Shown: positions 1 to 8,787, numbered from the stretch's first letter. The stretch: 64,000 bases of DNA from Streptomyces tropicalis (GCF_029269835.1 NZ_JARJBB010000008.1:248001-312000), one strand, 5' to 3'. Notes: generated from the sequence alone by a model not told the origin. Numbers and translations: made by a program.

Positions 1-791
1 TGCTGGAGCTCGCGCAGCTCCGGGCACGGGTCCACCCCGAGCTCGTCGGCGAGCAGCCGCCGGGTGTCGGCGTACACCGCGAGGGCCTCCGCCTGCCGGC
101 CGCTGCGGTACAGCGCCAGCATCAGCAGTTCGCGCAGCCGCTCGCGCAGCGGGTGCTCCGCGGTGAGCGCGGTCAGCTCGGAGACGGCCTCGGCATGGCA
201 GCCCTGCTCCAGGTCCATGTCGAGGCGGGACTCCAGCAGTTGGAGCCGCCACTCCTCCAGGCGGACCCGCTGCGCCTCGGCGTAGGGGCCCGGCACCCCG
301 GCCAGCGGCCCGCCGTCCCACAGGGCCAGGGCGCGGCCCAGGGCCTCCCGTGCCCGGCACAGGTCGCCGGCCGTGCGCGCCCTCTCCGCCCGCGCCGCCA
401 GGTCCTGGGCCGCCGCCAGGTCCAGCGCGCCCTCGCCGAGCCCGCGCACGGCGTACCCGCCGGACTCGCTCACCAGCACCCCGGGGTCCAGTGCCTTGCG
501 CAGCCGGGAGGCGTACGTCCGTACCGCGGCGAGCGCCTGCGACGGCGGCTCCTCGCCCCACAGCGCGTCGATCAGCTCGGCCGCGGTCGCGGTGCGCCCC
601 TCGCGCAGCAGCAGGGCGGCGAGCAGGGCGCGCTGCTGGGGGGAGCCGGTGCTGAGGGGGGCGTCGCCGCGCCAGGCGCGCACCGGGCCGAGCACGCCGA
701 AGCGCAGCCGGTCCGGCTCCGCGGGGGAGCCGGGACGTCGCTGTTCCGGTACGCGCGGCACACCGTCCATGGCGCGCGGTACACCGTCCAT
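1..791 (-). CDS. afsR: AfsR-like SARP transcriptional regulator, N-terminal part
   Basis: Only the first 263 residues are inside the window; the gene runs off the left edge. It has an OmpR-type winged-helix DNA-binding domain at about residues 30-110 (motifs LRFGVLGPVRAW and ELIDALWG) followed by the start of the bacterial transcriptional activation domain (REALGRALALWDG). AfsR-type proteins activate secondary-metabolism genes after phosphorylation by AfsK, and usually continue with NB-ARC and TPR domains. The chosen ATG has an AGGGGG ribosome site 5 bases upstream; a second in-frame ATG lies 7 codons in. The order afsR then fbiC resembles what is known of the S. coelicolor chromosome. The symbol is inferred from the N-terminal sequence and this order; another SARP is possible. 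Confidence 0.75.
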   Translation of the reverse strand, partial: MDGVPRAMDGVPRVPEQRRPGSPAEPDRLRFGVLGPVRAWRGDAPLSTGSPQQRALLAALLLREGRTATAAELIDALWGEEPPSQALAAVRTYASRLRKALDPGVLVSESGGYAVRGLGEGALDLAAAQDLAARAERARTAGDLCRAREALGRALALWDGGPLAGVPGPYAEAQRVRLEEWRLQLLESRLDMDLEQGCHAEAVSELTALTAEHPLRERLRELLMLALYRSGRQAEALAVYADTRRLLADELGVDPCPELRELQ

Positions 792-968
792 GCCGTCCCC
801 CTAGACATCCTGACCGACCCCGTCAGTTTGCCTTGTTCACACCGGATGCGTCAGCCGCCCGAGACGCCGATCACAGAGCGGCTCACGGGGGTCCACCGCC
901 TCCACACACAGTCTCCACACCCGCCGGGCATCCCGTACGCTCGTGGCCCGTCGCACCAGTGACGGTTC

Positions 969-1010
969 GTCACCTCTTGACCGTCACTTCCGGACCGTCA
1001 CCTCCGGATC
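969..1010. promoter_or_regulatory. Three 14-bp direct repeats upstream of the afsR-like gene
   Basis: GTCAC recurs at 969, 983 and 997, exactly 14 bases apart, inside near-identical units (GTCACYTCYKGACC). The first copy also forms GTGAC-N5-GTCAC with 959-963. The array is about 180-220 bases upstream of the afsR-like start codon and just past the 3' end of the convergent metallohydrolase gene. Head-to-tail repeats with this spacing are typical of response-regulator or SARP operators. The binding protein is unknown. Confidence 0.4.
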
Positions 1011-1020
1011 GCCGCCCCCG

Positions 1021-2457
1021 TCACCGGTGCCCCAGGAAGACGGGGTTGGTGAAGGCCGCCATCACCCCGGGCAGCGGGCCGACGGCCGTCTCGTGCCGGA
1101 CCTCCGCCCGCACGTAGGCCGTGTTGGCGGGGGTCGTCCGCCACTCGACGGTGCCCGAGCCGGAGACCGGCAGCGGATCCCCGGTCAGCAGCACGCCCTG
1201 GTCGGTGACGAGCCGGACCGAGCAGCGGGGGGCGCCCGAGACCTCCAGGCGGACCGTGACGGGCGTGCCGGGGTCCACGGACAGCCGCTCCCCGATGCCC
1301 GCCTGCCGTCCCGGCCCCGCGGTGGCGGAGAAGGCCAGCGTGACGTGCCGGGACTCGGCCACGTAGGAGCGGCCCGCGCGGATGCCCTCCTGGACCGCCT
1401 CCACGGTCAGGTCGTCGGCCAGGACGACCGTCTGCGGCGTGCCCACCGCGTCCGGGGCGCGGTGGGCGTCGCTGTTGCCCATCGCGGGGATCCAGCCGCG
1501 GCCCTCGCGCACGGACGCCACCAGCCGGTTGTCCCAGTCGGCCAGCGTCACCTCGTCGTCGGGCGTGAAGGGTCCGTTCCACACCTCCACCGCGTCCGCC
1601 TCGCCGAAGCCGAACTTCCAGCCGCAGCCGAGGCAGGTGGCGTGCGGGTGTGCGGGCACCACGAGGCCGCCGGCGGAGCGGATCCGGCGCGCGTGGTGCC
1701 CGAAGCGGCCGTCCCGGGCCCGGTAGCGCCAGTCCACGAAGGTGCCCGGGTCGGTGCCGAGCGCCAGCACGTGCCCGTTGCGGGTGGTGACCTCCTCGCC
1801 GAGCATGATCAGCAGGTCGTCGCCCGCCTGGTCCGCCCAGTGCGGGTGCGACGCGTGCGTGTTGTGGTCGGAGGAGTTGATGAAGTCCAGGCCGGCCGAC
1901 CGGGCCTGCGCCGCGATCTCGGCGGGCGTGCGGCGCCCGTCGGAGTGCCAGGAGTGCACGTGGCAGTCGCCGCGATACCAGTCCCGGCCCCTGCCCCGCG
2001 CCCGGCGCGGCGGGTACACCGGCGGGACGGGCGTGCCCGGTTCGCCGTAGGTGAGCGTCACCGTGAGCGTGTAGGTCAGGCCCTGGGGCGCGACCGTGCA
2101 GGGGCCGAGGGCGACGTGCCAGGTGCCCGCGCGGACCGGCCCGGGGAGGTAGCCGGGGGTCGCGTCGTCGGCGCGCACGAAGAAATCCGGGCGGGCCCCG
2201 CCCGACCAGCCGCGGAAGCCCCGTCCGCCCAGGTCGGTGCCCTGCTCGTCGAAGAGGCCGATGTCCAGCGCGTTGCCCTGCGTGCCGGCCGGGACGGAGG
2301 GCCGGTCGTAGGCGTACGACACGTGGATCTCCCGTACGCCGGCGGGGACTTCGACGGGCACGTACACGTAGTCCGGCGCGCCCGGCGGCAGGGTGCCGCG
2401 GACGGTCCGGATCTCCTGGCCGCCGTCCGCCGCCGCGGCGCCGCTCGCGAAGGTCAC
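1021..2457 (-). CDS. CehA/McbA-type PHP-domain metallohydrolase
   Basis: Predicted secreted metal-dependent phosphoesterase or hydrolase. The PHP metal-binding motifs are intact in order: GDCHVHSWHSDG, then SSDHNTH, then PAHPH and GNSDAH, preceded by a beta-rich N-terminal domain. A GTG at 2457 is given as the conservative start (478 aa). The reading frame stays open to an ATG at 2622, but that extension is arginine-rich and unconvincing. The codons just before GTG read as the end of a Tat-type signal peptide (GGVTFASGAAA), and the matching hydrophobic core (ATGAAAALTL) lies in another frame immediately upstream. A one-base deletion near 2462 is therefore likely. The substrate is unknown. Confidence 0.75.
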   Translation of the reverse strand: MTFASGAAAADGGQEIRTVRGTLPPGAPDYVYVPVEVPAGVREIHVSYAYDRPSVPAGTQGNALDIGLFDEQGTDLGGRGFRGWSGGARPDFFVRADDATPGYLPGPVRAGTWHVALGPCTVAPQGLTYTLTVTLTYGEPGTPVPPVYPPRRARGRGRDWYRGDCHVHSWHSDGRRTPAEIAAQARSAGLDFINSSDHNTHASHPHWADQAGDDLLIMLGEEVTTRNGHVLALGTDPGTFVDWRYRARDGRFGHHARRIRSAGGLVVPAHPHATCLGCGWKFGFGEADAVEVWNGPFTPDDEVTLADWDNRLVASVREGRGWIPAMGNSDAHRAPDAVGTPQTVVLADDLTVEAVQEGIRAGRSYVAESRHVTLAFSATAGPGRQAGIGERLSVDPGTPVTVRLEVSGAPRCSVRLVTDQGVLLTGDPLPVSGSGTVEWRTTPANTAYVRAEVRHETAVGPLPGVMAAFTNPVFLGHR

Positions 2458-2670
2458 GCCTCCAACGTAAGCGCCGCGGCGGCGCCCGTCGCGGACGGCG
2501 CGCGTCCGCCGGGCCCGCTCGGGTGGCCGTCCTCGCCCGTGCCGCCGCTCCCCGCGTCCGTACCCGCCGTGGACGGTCGACGCCGTGCTGCTGCGCCGGG
2601 GTGGACCACCGGGCACGGGCACGGGCGGGGGAGCGGGGCCTGCCGGGGCGCGGAGGCTGCGGCTCCCGCG

Positions 2671-2752
2671 CCTCGCCCGTTCCGGGCCCTCGCCCGTTCC
2701 GGGCCCTCGCCCGTTCCGGGCCCTCGCCCGTCCCGGGCCCTCGCCCGTCCCG
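2671..2752. repeat. 17-bp tandem repeat, about five copies
   Basis: The unit CCCTCGCCCGTTCCGGG repeats head to tail with a 17-base period. The last copies change TTCC to TCCC. It lies between the divergent metallohydrolase and F420 oxidoreductase genes. No coding frame through it is convincing. It could be slippage-generated or a protein-binding array. Confidence 0.7.
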
Positions 2753-2904
2753 GACCGGCCCCGTCCCGGCCCTGTCCCTGGCCCGGGGCGGCGGGGCGGA
2801 ACGGAGGGCGGCCCGGCACGGAGTTGAGTTCCGACCAGTCGGTATGGACTCCGGGGGCGTCTGCCGGTACAAGAGGGGCATCAGCCGCCCACCGAGAGGC
2901 CGCC

Positions 2905-3756
2905 ATGCGCATCGCCGTCACGATCTTCCTCACCGACGAGACCGTCGCCCCCACCGTGCTCGCCCGTGAGCTGGAGCAGCGCGGCTTCGCCGGGCTCTAC
3001 CTGCCGGAGCACACCCACATCCCCGTCGAGCGGACCACCCCGTACCCGGCCGGCGGGGACCTGCCGCGCGAGTACGCCCGCACCTTCGACGCGTTCGTCG
3101 CCCTCGGCCAGGCCGCCGCCGTCACCGAGCGGCTGGGCCTGGGCACCGGCATCACCCTCGTCGCCCAGCACGACCCGATCGACCTGGCCAAGCAGATCGC
3201 CACCCTCGACCACCTCTCCGGCGGCCGGTTCACCCTCGGCCTCGGCTACGGCTGGAACGTGGAGGAGGCCGCCGACCACGGCGTCCACTGGCGCACCCGG
3301 CGCGACCTCGTCCGCGACCGGATGGCGCTGATGCGCGCCCTGTGGGCCGAGGAGCCCACCGCCCACGACGGCCCGTACGGCGCCGTGCGGGCCAGCCTGG
3401 CCTTCCCCAAGCCGGTGCAGAAGCCGCGCGGCCCGGTCGTCGGGCCGCGCACCCTCGTCGGCGGGGCGGCCGGCCCGAAGCTCTTCGCGCACATCGCCGA
3501 GTACGCCGACGGCTGGCTGCCGATCGGCGGGCGCGGCCTGTCCGAGTCGCTGCCGGTGCTGCGCACCGCGTGGGCGGACGCCGGGCGGGACCCGGCGGCC
3601 CTCCAGGTCGTCCCCTACGCGGTCGTGCCCTCCCCGGGCAAACTCGCCCACTACGCCGACCTCGGCATCGAGGAGATCGTGGTCCAACTGCCCCCGGCCG
3701 GCGAGGCGGAGGTCCTGCACACCCTGGACGCCCTCGCCCCCCACCTGCCGGCCTGA
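2905..3756 (+). CDS. LLM-class F420-dependent oxidoreductase
   Basis: A 283-residue luciferase-like TIM-barrel protein. The N-terminus MRIAVTIFLTDE, the LATLDHLSGGRFTLGLGYGW segment typical of the family (here IATLDHLSGGRFTLGLGYG) and a C-terminal EIVVQLP strand fit an F420-dependent oxidoreductase, normal length about 280-300. Such enzymes transfer hydride between F420H2 and varied substrates in the cytoplasm; the substrate is not predictable. The ATG at 2905 follows GAGAGGCCGCC. The frame is open far upstream, but that sequence is antisense to the metallohydrolase and low complexity. Its neighbour encodes the F420 chromophore synthase, which supports cofactor use. Confidence 0.85.
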   Translation: MRIAVTIFLTDETVAPTVLARELEQRGFAGLYLPEHTHIPVERTTPYPAGGDLPREYARTFDAFVALGQAAAVTERLGLGTGITLVAQHDPIDLAKQIATLDHLSGGRFTLGLGYGWNVEEAADHGVHWRTRRDLVRDRMALMRALWAEEPTAHDGPYGAVRASLAFPKPVQKPRGPVVGPRTLVGGAAGPKLFAHIAEYADGWLPIGGRGLSESLPVLRTAWADAGRDPAALQVVPYAVVPSPGKLAHYADLGIEEIVVQLPPAGEAEVLHTLDALAPHLPA

Positions 3757-3861
3757 CCGGGCCGCGGCCGCCCCGCTCCGCGCCCCGGCGGGACGGTCCG
3801 GCCGCGGGGGCGCGGCGTTCGGGCGGGCCCGAGCCGCCGTCCCCGGGGGATCCGGCCACAC

Positions 3862-3892
3862 TTGTCTGGGCTGATCACCGCGACCGTATGCT
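3862..3892 (+). promoter_or_regulatory. Predicted promoter of fbiC, near-leaderless
   Basis: A -35 box TTGTCT (3862-3867) and -10 box TATGCT (3887-3892) are separated by 19 bases. The -10 box ends 6 bases before the fbiC ATG, so the transcript probably starts at or next to the start codon. The GGAGG between them touches the ATG and is too close to act as a normal ribosome site. Confidence 0.5.
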
Positions 3893-3898
3893 CGGAGG

Positions 3899-6484
3899 AT
3901 GACGACCTCCGCGACCTCCGGAACGGGCCCCACCGAGAACTCCCTGCGGCGTGCGCTCAAACGTGCCCGGGACGGTGTGGCCCTCGACGTCGCGGAGGCG
4001 GCGGTGCTGCTCCAGGCCCGCGGCGAGCACCTCGACGACCTCGCCGCCTCCGCCGCCCGGGTGCGGGACGCGGGCCTGGAGGCGGCCGGGCGGCCCGGCG
4101 TCATCACGTACTCCCGGAGTGTCTTCGTCCCGCTGACCCGGCTGTGCCGGGACAAGTGCCACTACTGCACCTTCGTCACCGTGCCGGGCCGGCTGCGCCG
4201 CGCCGGGCACGGGATGTTCATGTCCCCGGACGAGGTCCTCGACATCGCCCGCCGCGGCGCCGAACTCGGCTGCAAGGAAGCCCTCATCACCCTCGGCGAC
4301 AAGCCCGAGGACCGCTGGCCCGAGGCCCGCGAGTGGCTCGACGCGCACGGCTACGACGACACCATCGCCTACGTCCGCGCGATCTCGGTGCGCATCCTGG
4401 AGGAGACCGGGCTGCTGCCCCACCTCAACCCGGGCGTCATGACCTGGACGGACTTCCAGCGGCTCAAGCCCGTGGCGCCGTCCATGGGCATGATGCTGGA
4501 GACCACCGCCACCCGGCTGTGGTCCGAGCCCGGCGGCCCCCACCACGGCTCCCCGGACAAGGAGCCCGCGGTCCGGCTGCGGGTGCTGGAGGACGCCGGC
4601 CGCTCCTCCGTCCCCTTCACCTCCGGCCTCCTCATCGGTATCGGCGAGACCCACGAGGAGCGCGCCGAGTCGCTGTTCGCGCTCCGCCGGATCTCCCGCG
4701 CCTACCACGGCATCCAGGAGCTGATCATCCAGAACTTCCGCGCCAAGCCGGACACGGCGATGCGCGGCATGCCCGACGCCGACCTGGACGACCTCGTCGC
4801 CACGGTCGCCGTCGCCCGGCACATCATGGGCCCCGCCGCCTGTCTCCAGGCCCCGCCCAACCTGGTGGACGGCGAGTACGAGCGCCTCATCGGCGCGGGC
4901 ATCGACGACTGGGGCGGTGTCTCCCCGCTCACCATCGACCACGTCAACCCCGAGCGCCCCTGGCCGCAGATCGAGCGGCTCGCCGAGCGGTCGGCCGCCG
5001 CCGGCTTCGGCCTGCGTGAACGGCTGTGCGTCTACCCGGAGTTCGTCACCCGCGGCGAGCCCTGGCTCGACCCGCGCCTGCTGCCCCACGTGCGGGCCCT
5101 GGCCGACCCCGCGACCGGTCTGGCCCGCGAGGACGCCGTCGTCGAGGGCCGGCCCTGGCAGGAGCCCGAGGAGGCCTTCACCGCGTCCGGACGCACGGAC
5201 CTGCACACGTCGATCGACACCGAGGGCCGCACCTCGGACCGCCGCGACGACTTCGACGAGGTCTACGGCGACTGGGGCGCCCTGCGGGAGGCCGCCGCGC
5301 CCGGCATGGCCCCCGAGCGCATCGACACCGACGTGCGGGCGGCGCTGCGCACGGCCGCCGACGACCCGACCCGGCTGACCGACGCCGAGGCCCTGGCGCT
5401 GCTGCACGCGGACGGCCCCGCGCTGGACGCGCTGTGCCGCACCGCGGACGACGTGCGCAGGTCGGCCGTCGGCGACGACGTGACGTACATCGTCACCCGC
5501 AACATCAACTTCACCAACGTCTGCTACACCGGCTGCCGGTTCTGCGCCTTCGCCCAGCGCCGGACCGACGCCGACGCCTACACGCTCTCCCTGGACCAGG
5601 TCGCCGACCGCGCCCAGCAGGCCTGGGACGTCGGCGCCGTGGAGGTGTGCATGCAGGGCGGCATCCACCCCGACCTGCCCGGCACGGCCTACTTCGACAT
5701 CGCCCGGGCGGTGAAGGAGCGCGTCCCGGGCCTGCACGTCCACGCCTTCTCCCCGATGGAGGTCGTCAACGGCGCCACCCGCACCGGGATGTCGATCCGC
5801 GAGTGGCTGACCGCCGCCCGGGAGGCCGGCCTGGACAGCATCCCGGGCACCGCCGCCGAGATCCTGGACGACGAGGTCCGCTGGGTCCTCACCAAGGGCA
5901 AGCTGCCCGCCGCGACCTGGATCGAGGTGGTCACCACGGCCCACGAGCTGGGCATCCGCTCCTCCTCCACGATGATGTACGGCCATGTCGACCAGCCCCG
6001 CCACTGGCTCGGCCACCTGCGCACCCTGGCCCGGATCCAGCAGCGGACCGGCGGTTTCACCGAGTTCGTCACGCTCCCCTTCATCCACACCAACGCCCCC
6101 GTCTACCTCGCGGGCATCGCGCGGCCCGGACCGGGCGTCCGCGACAACCGCGCGGTGACGGCGATGGCGCGGCTGCTGCTGCACCCCCACATTCCGAACA
6201 TCCAGACCAGCTGGGTGAAGCTGGGCGCGGAGGGCGCCGCCGAGATGCTCCGCTCCGGGGCCAACGACCTCGGCGGGACGCTCATGGAGGAGACGATCTC
6301 GCGGATGGCGGGCTCGTCGTACGGCTCCTACAAGTCGGTGCGCGACCTCGTGGCGGTGGCGGAGGCCGCCGGGCGCCCGGCGAAGCCGCGGACCACGCTC
6401 TACGGCGAGGTCCCCGAGGAGCGCCGGCGCACCGCGGCCGCCTCCGACGGCCACCTGCCGGAGCTGCTGCCGGTCCTGGACTGA
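3899..6484 (+). CDS. fbiC: Bifunctional FO synthase (7,8-didemethyl-8-hydroxy-5-deazariboflavin synthase)
   Basis: An 861-residue fusion of the two radical-SAM enzymes CofG and CofH, the normal actinobacterial length. Each half has its own CX3CX2C iron-sulfur motif: C83-C87-C90 (LCRDKCHYC) in the CofG half and C542-C546-C549 (VCYTGCRFC) in the CofH half. The enzyme condenses tyrosine with 5-amino-6-ribitylamino-uracil to make FO, the deazaflavin chromophore of coenzyme F420. Both halves look complete. The flanking F420-dependent oxidoreductase fits the pathway. Transcription probably starts from the near-leaderless promoter immediately upstream. Confidence 0.97.
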   Translation: MTTSATSGTGPTENSLRRALKRARDGVALDVAEAAVLLQARGEHLDDLAASAARVRDAGLEAAGRPGVITYSRSVFVPLTRLCRDKCHYCTFVTVPGRLRRAGHGMFMSPDEVLDIARRGAELGCKEALITLGDKPEDRWPEAREWLDAHGYDDTIAYVRAISVRILEETGLLPHLNPGVMTWTDFQRLKPVAPSMGMMLETTATRLWSEPGGPHHGSPDKEPAVRLRVLEDAGRSSVPFTSGLLIGIGETHEERAESLFALRRISRAYHGIQELIIQNFRAKPDTAMRGMPDADLDDLVATVAVARHIMGPAACLQAPPNLVDGEYERLIGAGIDDWGGVSPLTIDHVNPERPWPQIERLAERSAAAGFGLRERLCVYPEFVTRGEPWLDPRLLPHVRALADPATGLAREDAVVEGRPWQEPEEAFTASGRTDLHTSIDTEGRTSDRRDDFDEVYGDWGALREAAAPGMAPERIDTDVRAALRTAADDPTRLTDAEALALLHADGPALDALCRTADDVRRSAVGDDVTYIVTRNINFTNVCYTGCRFCAFAQRRTDADAYTLSLDQVADRAQQAWDVGAVEVCMQGGIHPDLPGTAYFDIARAVKERVPGLHVHAFSPMEVVNGATRTGMSIREWLTAAREAGLDSIPGTAAEILDDEVRWVLTKGKLPAATWIEVVTTAHELGIRSSSTMMYGHVDQPRHWLGHLRTLARIQQRTGGFTEFVTLPFIHTNAPVYLAGIARPGPGVRDNRAVTAMARLLLHPHIPNIQTSWVKLGAEGAAEMLRSGANDLGGTLMEETISRMAGSSYGSYKSVRDLVAVAEAAGRPAKPRTTLYGEVPEERRRTAAASDGHLPELLPVLD

Positions 6485-6558
6485 CGAGCCCGGCAGCGGA
6501 CCGCCCACAGTACGATGATCCGACCCCCGACGGAGGGGTCGAACAGCTGAGGAGATGC

Positions 6559-7134
6559 GTGCCCGTGCCTGCCCGAATACCTTCGTGGGCCTGGGTCGGC
6601 GGCCTGACCGTCGGGGCGGTCGCCGCGGTCACCGTGCTGGCGGTGCGGGCGGACCACGGACCGCACCCCGCCGCCGGCGCCGCCCGCCCCGGAGCCTCCG
6701 CCACGGCCTCCGCGCACCCCTCCGCCTCCGCCGCGCCCCGGACCCCGGCCCCGCCGGCCGTCCCGGCCGGGACCGGCACCGGACGGCGCGTGGTGTACGC
6801 GCTGGCCGAGCACCGGGTCTGGCTCGTCGACCAGGGCGACGCCCCGCGCCGCACCTTCACGGTCTGGCCGGGCGCGGTCGCCCCGGACCCCGGCACCTAC
6901 GGCATCTCCCGCCGGCTGAACGCCACCACCGGATCCGACGGCGTGCCGATCGAGCACATCGTCTACTTCGCCGCCAAGTCCGGCGTGTCCGTGGCCTTCT
7001 CCAACGCCGTCGACGGCTCCTCCCCGGCGCCCGCCGCGGGCACGCGCACCGGCGGCATCCGGATGCCCAAGGCGGACGGCAGGGCCCTGTGGACCTTCAC
7101 CTCGGTGCCGACGAAGGTGACCGTCGTCCGGTAG
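6559..7134 (+). CDS. Membrane-anchored L,D-transpeptidase-fold protein lacking catalytic residues
   Basis: 191 residues: one N-terminal membrane segment (about residues 8-27), an Ala/Pro/Ser-rich linker to about 75, then a C-terminal domain resembling YkuD L,D-transpeptidases (RVVYALAEHRVWLVD, then PDPGTYGISRR, then GGIRMPKADGRALW). Active YkuD enzymes have an IHG-type histidine and a catalytic cysteine in SHGCIRL; here these positions read AFSN and TGGIRM. Peptidoglycan cross-linking activity is therefore unlikely; a binding or regulatory role at the wall is possible. The first GTG follows GAGGAG by 4 bases; a second GTG two codons later is also possible. The YkuD relationship is my reading of pattern, not a search result. 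Confidence 0.65.
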   Translation: MPVPARIPSWAWVGGLTVGAVAAVTVLAVRADHGPHPAAGAARPGASATASAHPSASAAPRTPAPPAVPAGTGTGRRVVYALAEHRVWLVDQGDAPRRTFTVWPGAVAPDPGTYGISRRLNATTGSDGVPIEHIVYFAAKSGVSVAFSNAVDGSSPAPAAGTRTGGIRMPKADGRALWTFTSVPTKVTVVR

Positions 7135-7513
7135 GCGCCGCACTCCGCCGCCCTCCGCCCGGCTCCCACCGCCACCCGCCTTTCGCCGCCTCGTACCGCA
7201 CCGCCCGGCACTGCTCGCTGTGCGGGGAACCGTTGTGCGTTCTGTGAATTCTCTGAAAGGGGAAAGGCGATCCGTCCGGGATGCGGGACGGCGCGAGGTC
7301 GACATTCCCGGCGGCCGCGGATTCCGCGCTTTCCCGCCGATTCGCCAACACGGCTGCCCCTACGGGGGCATCGCCGTCCGGGACGCCCGGCGGCGCCCGC
7401 CCCGGCCCCGCCGCGCCGCGTTCCGGCGTGCCGTCGCAGGTTCCGAACGCACCGTTCCCGTTCGATTACAGTGCTCCCGTCGTACGTGCGGACGGTGCAG
7501 AACGGGAGGTCGG
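7135..7513. other. Intergenic region with candidate promoter
   Basis: No convincing gene. The sequence TACAGT at 7468-7473 is a reasonable -10 box for the downstream ADP-ribosylglycohydrolase-family gene; no clear -35 box is seen. Confidence 0.4.
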
Positions 7514-8632
7514 GTGAGCGCGACGTCCGGTGCCGTCTGGGGGCGCGCCGAGCAGCAGGACTTCCGCAGCCGGGTGCGCGGCACCCTCCTCGGCGCGGCC
7601 CTCGGCGACGCCCTGGGCGCCCCGGTGGACCGGCTCGACCTGGCGGCGATCCGGGAGGCCCACGGCGCGGAGGGGCTGACCGACCTCGCCCCCGCCCACG
7701 GGCGGCGCGGCGCCGTCACCCACCTCACCCAGCTGACGCTCTTCTCCGTGGACGGCCTGATCCGCGCCCAGGTTCGCCGGGACGCGGGCGCCTGGCACCC
7801 GCCGACCGACCTGCACCGCGCCTATCTGCGGTGGGCCGCCACCCAGCGGGACTGGGGGCCCGACGAGCGCCGGGCGGAGGACGGCTGGCTGGCCCGCGAG
7901 GAGTGGCTGTACGCCCGCCGCGACCCGGCCCGGTCGCTGCTGCTCGGCCTGGGCGACGACATCATGGGCACACCGGAGGCGCCCAAGAACCCGGCCGAGC
8001 GGGGTCCGGAGGCGGCCGCCCGCTCCGCGCCCTTCGGCCTGCTCGTCGGCTGGGAGCCCCAACTGGTGGTGCAGCTCGCGGTGGAGTGCGCGGCGCAGAC
8101 CCACGGCCACCCCACCGCCTGCCTCTCGGCGGGCGCGTACGCCGTCATCGTGCACGCCCTCGCCCGCGGCGACGCCCTCGACGGTGCGGTGCAGAAGGCG
8201 CTGGCGCTGCTGTCCGCGCGGCCGGGTCACCAGCCGGTCTCCGACGCCCTCCAGCGGGCCCTCGGCGCCGTGCGGCAGGGCATGCCGGCCCCGGCCCGGG
8301 TGGAGGAGCTGGCCGGGGAGGGCACGGCCGAGGGCCTGCTGGCGGTGGCGGTGTACTGCACGCTGGTCGGCGAGGACGTCCGGCACGGCCTGTGCCTGGC
8401 GGTGAACCAGAGCGGCCCCTCGGGCGCCGCCGGCGCCCTCACCGGCGGCCTGCTCGGCGCGCTGCACGGCGAGACCGCCCTGCCGCCCGGCTGGATCGCC
8501 GAGTTGGAGGGCCGCCCCACCCTGCTGGCCCTGGCCGACGACTTCGCCATGGAGATGACCCAGGGCCCCGCCCTGCACGGGCCGGCCGGGTCCGCCCCCG
8601 GCTGGCTGGCGCGGTACCCGCGGGGCGCGTAG
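7514..8632 (+). CDS. ADP-ribosylglycohydrolase-family protein, probable pseudoenzyme
   Basis: A 372-residue protein with the family signature near the N-terminus (GTLLGAALGDALGAP) and the helical fold to the C-terminus (AAGALTGGLLGALHGE). Active members bind two Mg ions through acidic motifs such as TDDT near the N-terminus and GDSDST/D near the C-terminus. Here the corresponding stretches read THLTQLTL and SGPSGAAG, so the metal ligands are missing. Hydrolase activity is doubtful and a scaffold or ADP-ribose-binding role is an inference. The GTG start has GGGAGG 4 bases upstream. Confidence 0.8.
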   Translation: MSATSGAVWGRAEQQDFRSRVRGTLLGAALGDALGAPVDRLDLAAIREAHGAEGLTDLAPAHGRRGAVTHLTQLTLFSVDGLIRAQVRRDAGAWHPPTDLHRAYLRWAATQRDWGPDERRAEDGWLAREEWLYARRDPARSLLLGLGDDIMGTPEAPKNPAERGPEAAARSAPFGLLVGWEPQLVVQLAVECAAQTHGHPTACLSAGAYAVIVHALARGDALDGAVQKALALLSARPGHQPVSDALQRALGAVRQGMPAPARVEELAGEGTAEGLLAVAVYCTLVGEDVRHGLCLAVNQSGPSGAAGALTGGLLGALHGETALPPGWIAELEGRPTLLALADDFAMEMTQGPALHGPAGSAPGWLARYPRGA

Positions 8633-8787
8633 CCCCTGGCGGCAGACCCGCGGGGCGCCGGGCACCGGTGAGCCCCCTCGGCTAGGACGGCGAACTGGTC
8701 GAGAGGGCTCGTGCGGTGGTGCTTGTGCGGTTGTCGGTGGTGCGAGGGCGGACGGTGTGCCGCGGAGGATCGGGAGGACCCTCCTCC

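Noticed and set aside
943..2904. Long open frame extending the F420 oxidoreductase upstream to 943
   Set aside because: It is antisense to the metallohydrolase and through tandem repeats; codon composition and lack of domain show it is a GC-rich shadow frame.
3875..6508. 877-codon open frame antisense to fbiC
   Set aside because: Shadow of fbiC in high-GC DNA; Gly/Val/Asp-rich without domain or ribosome site.
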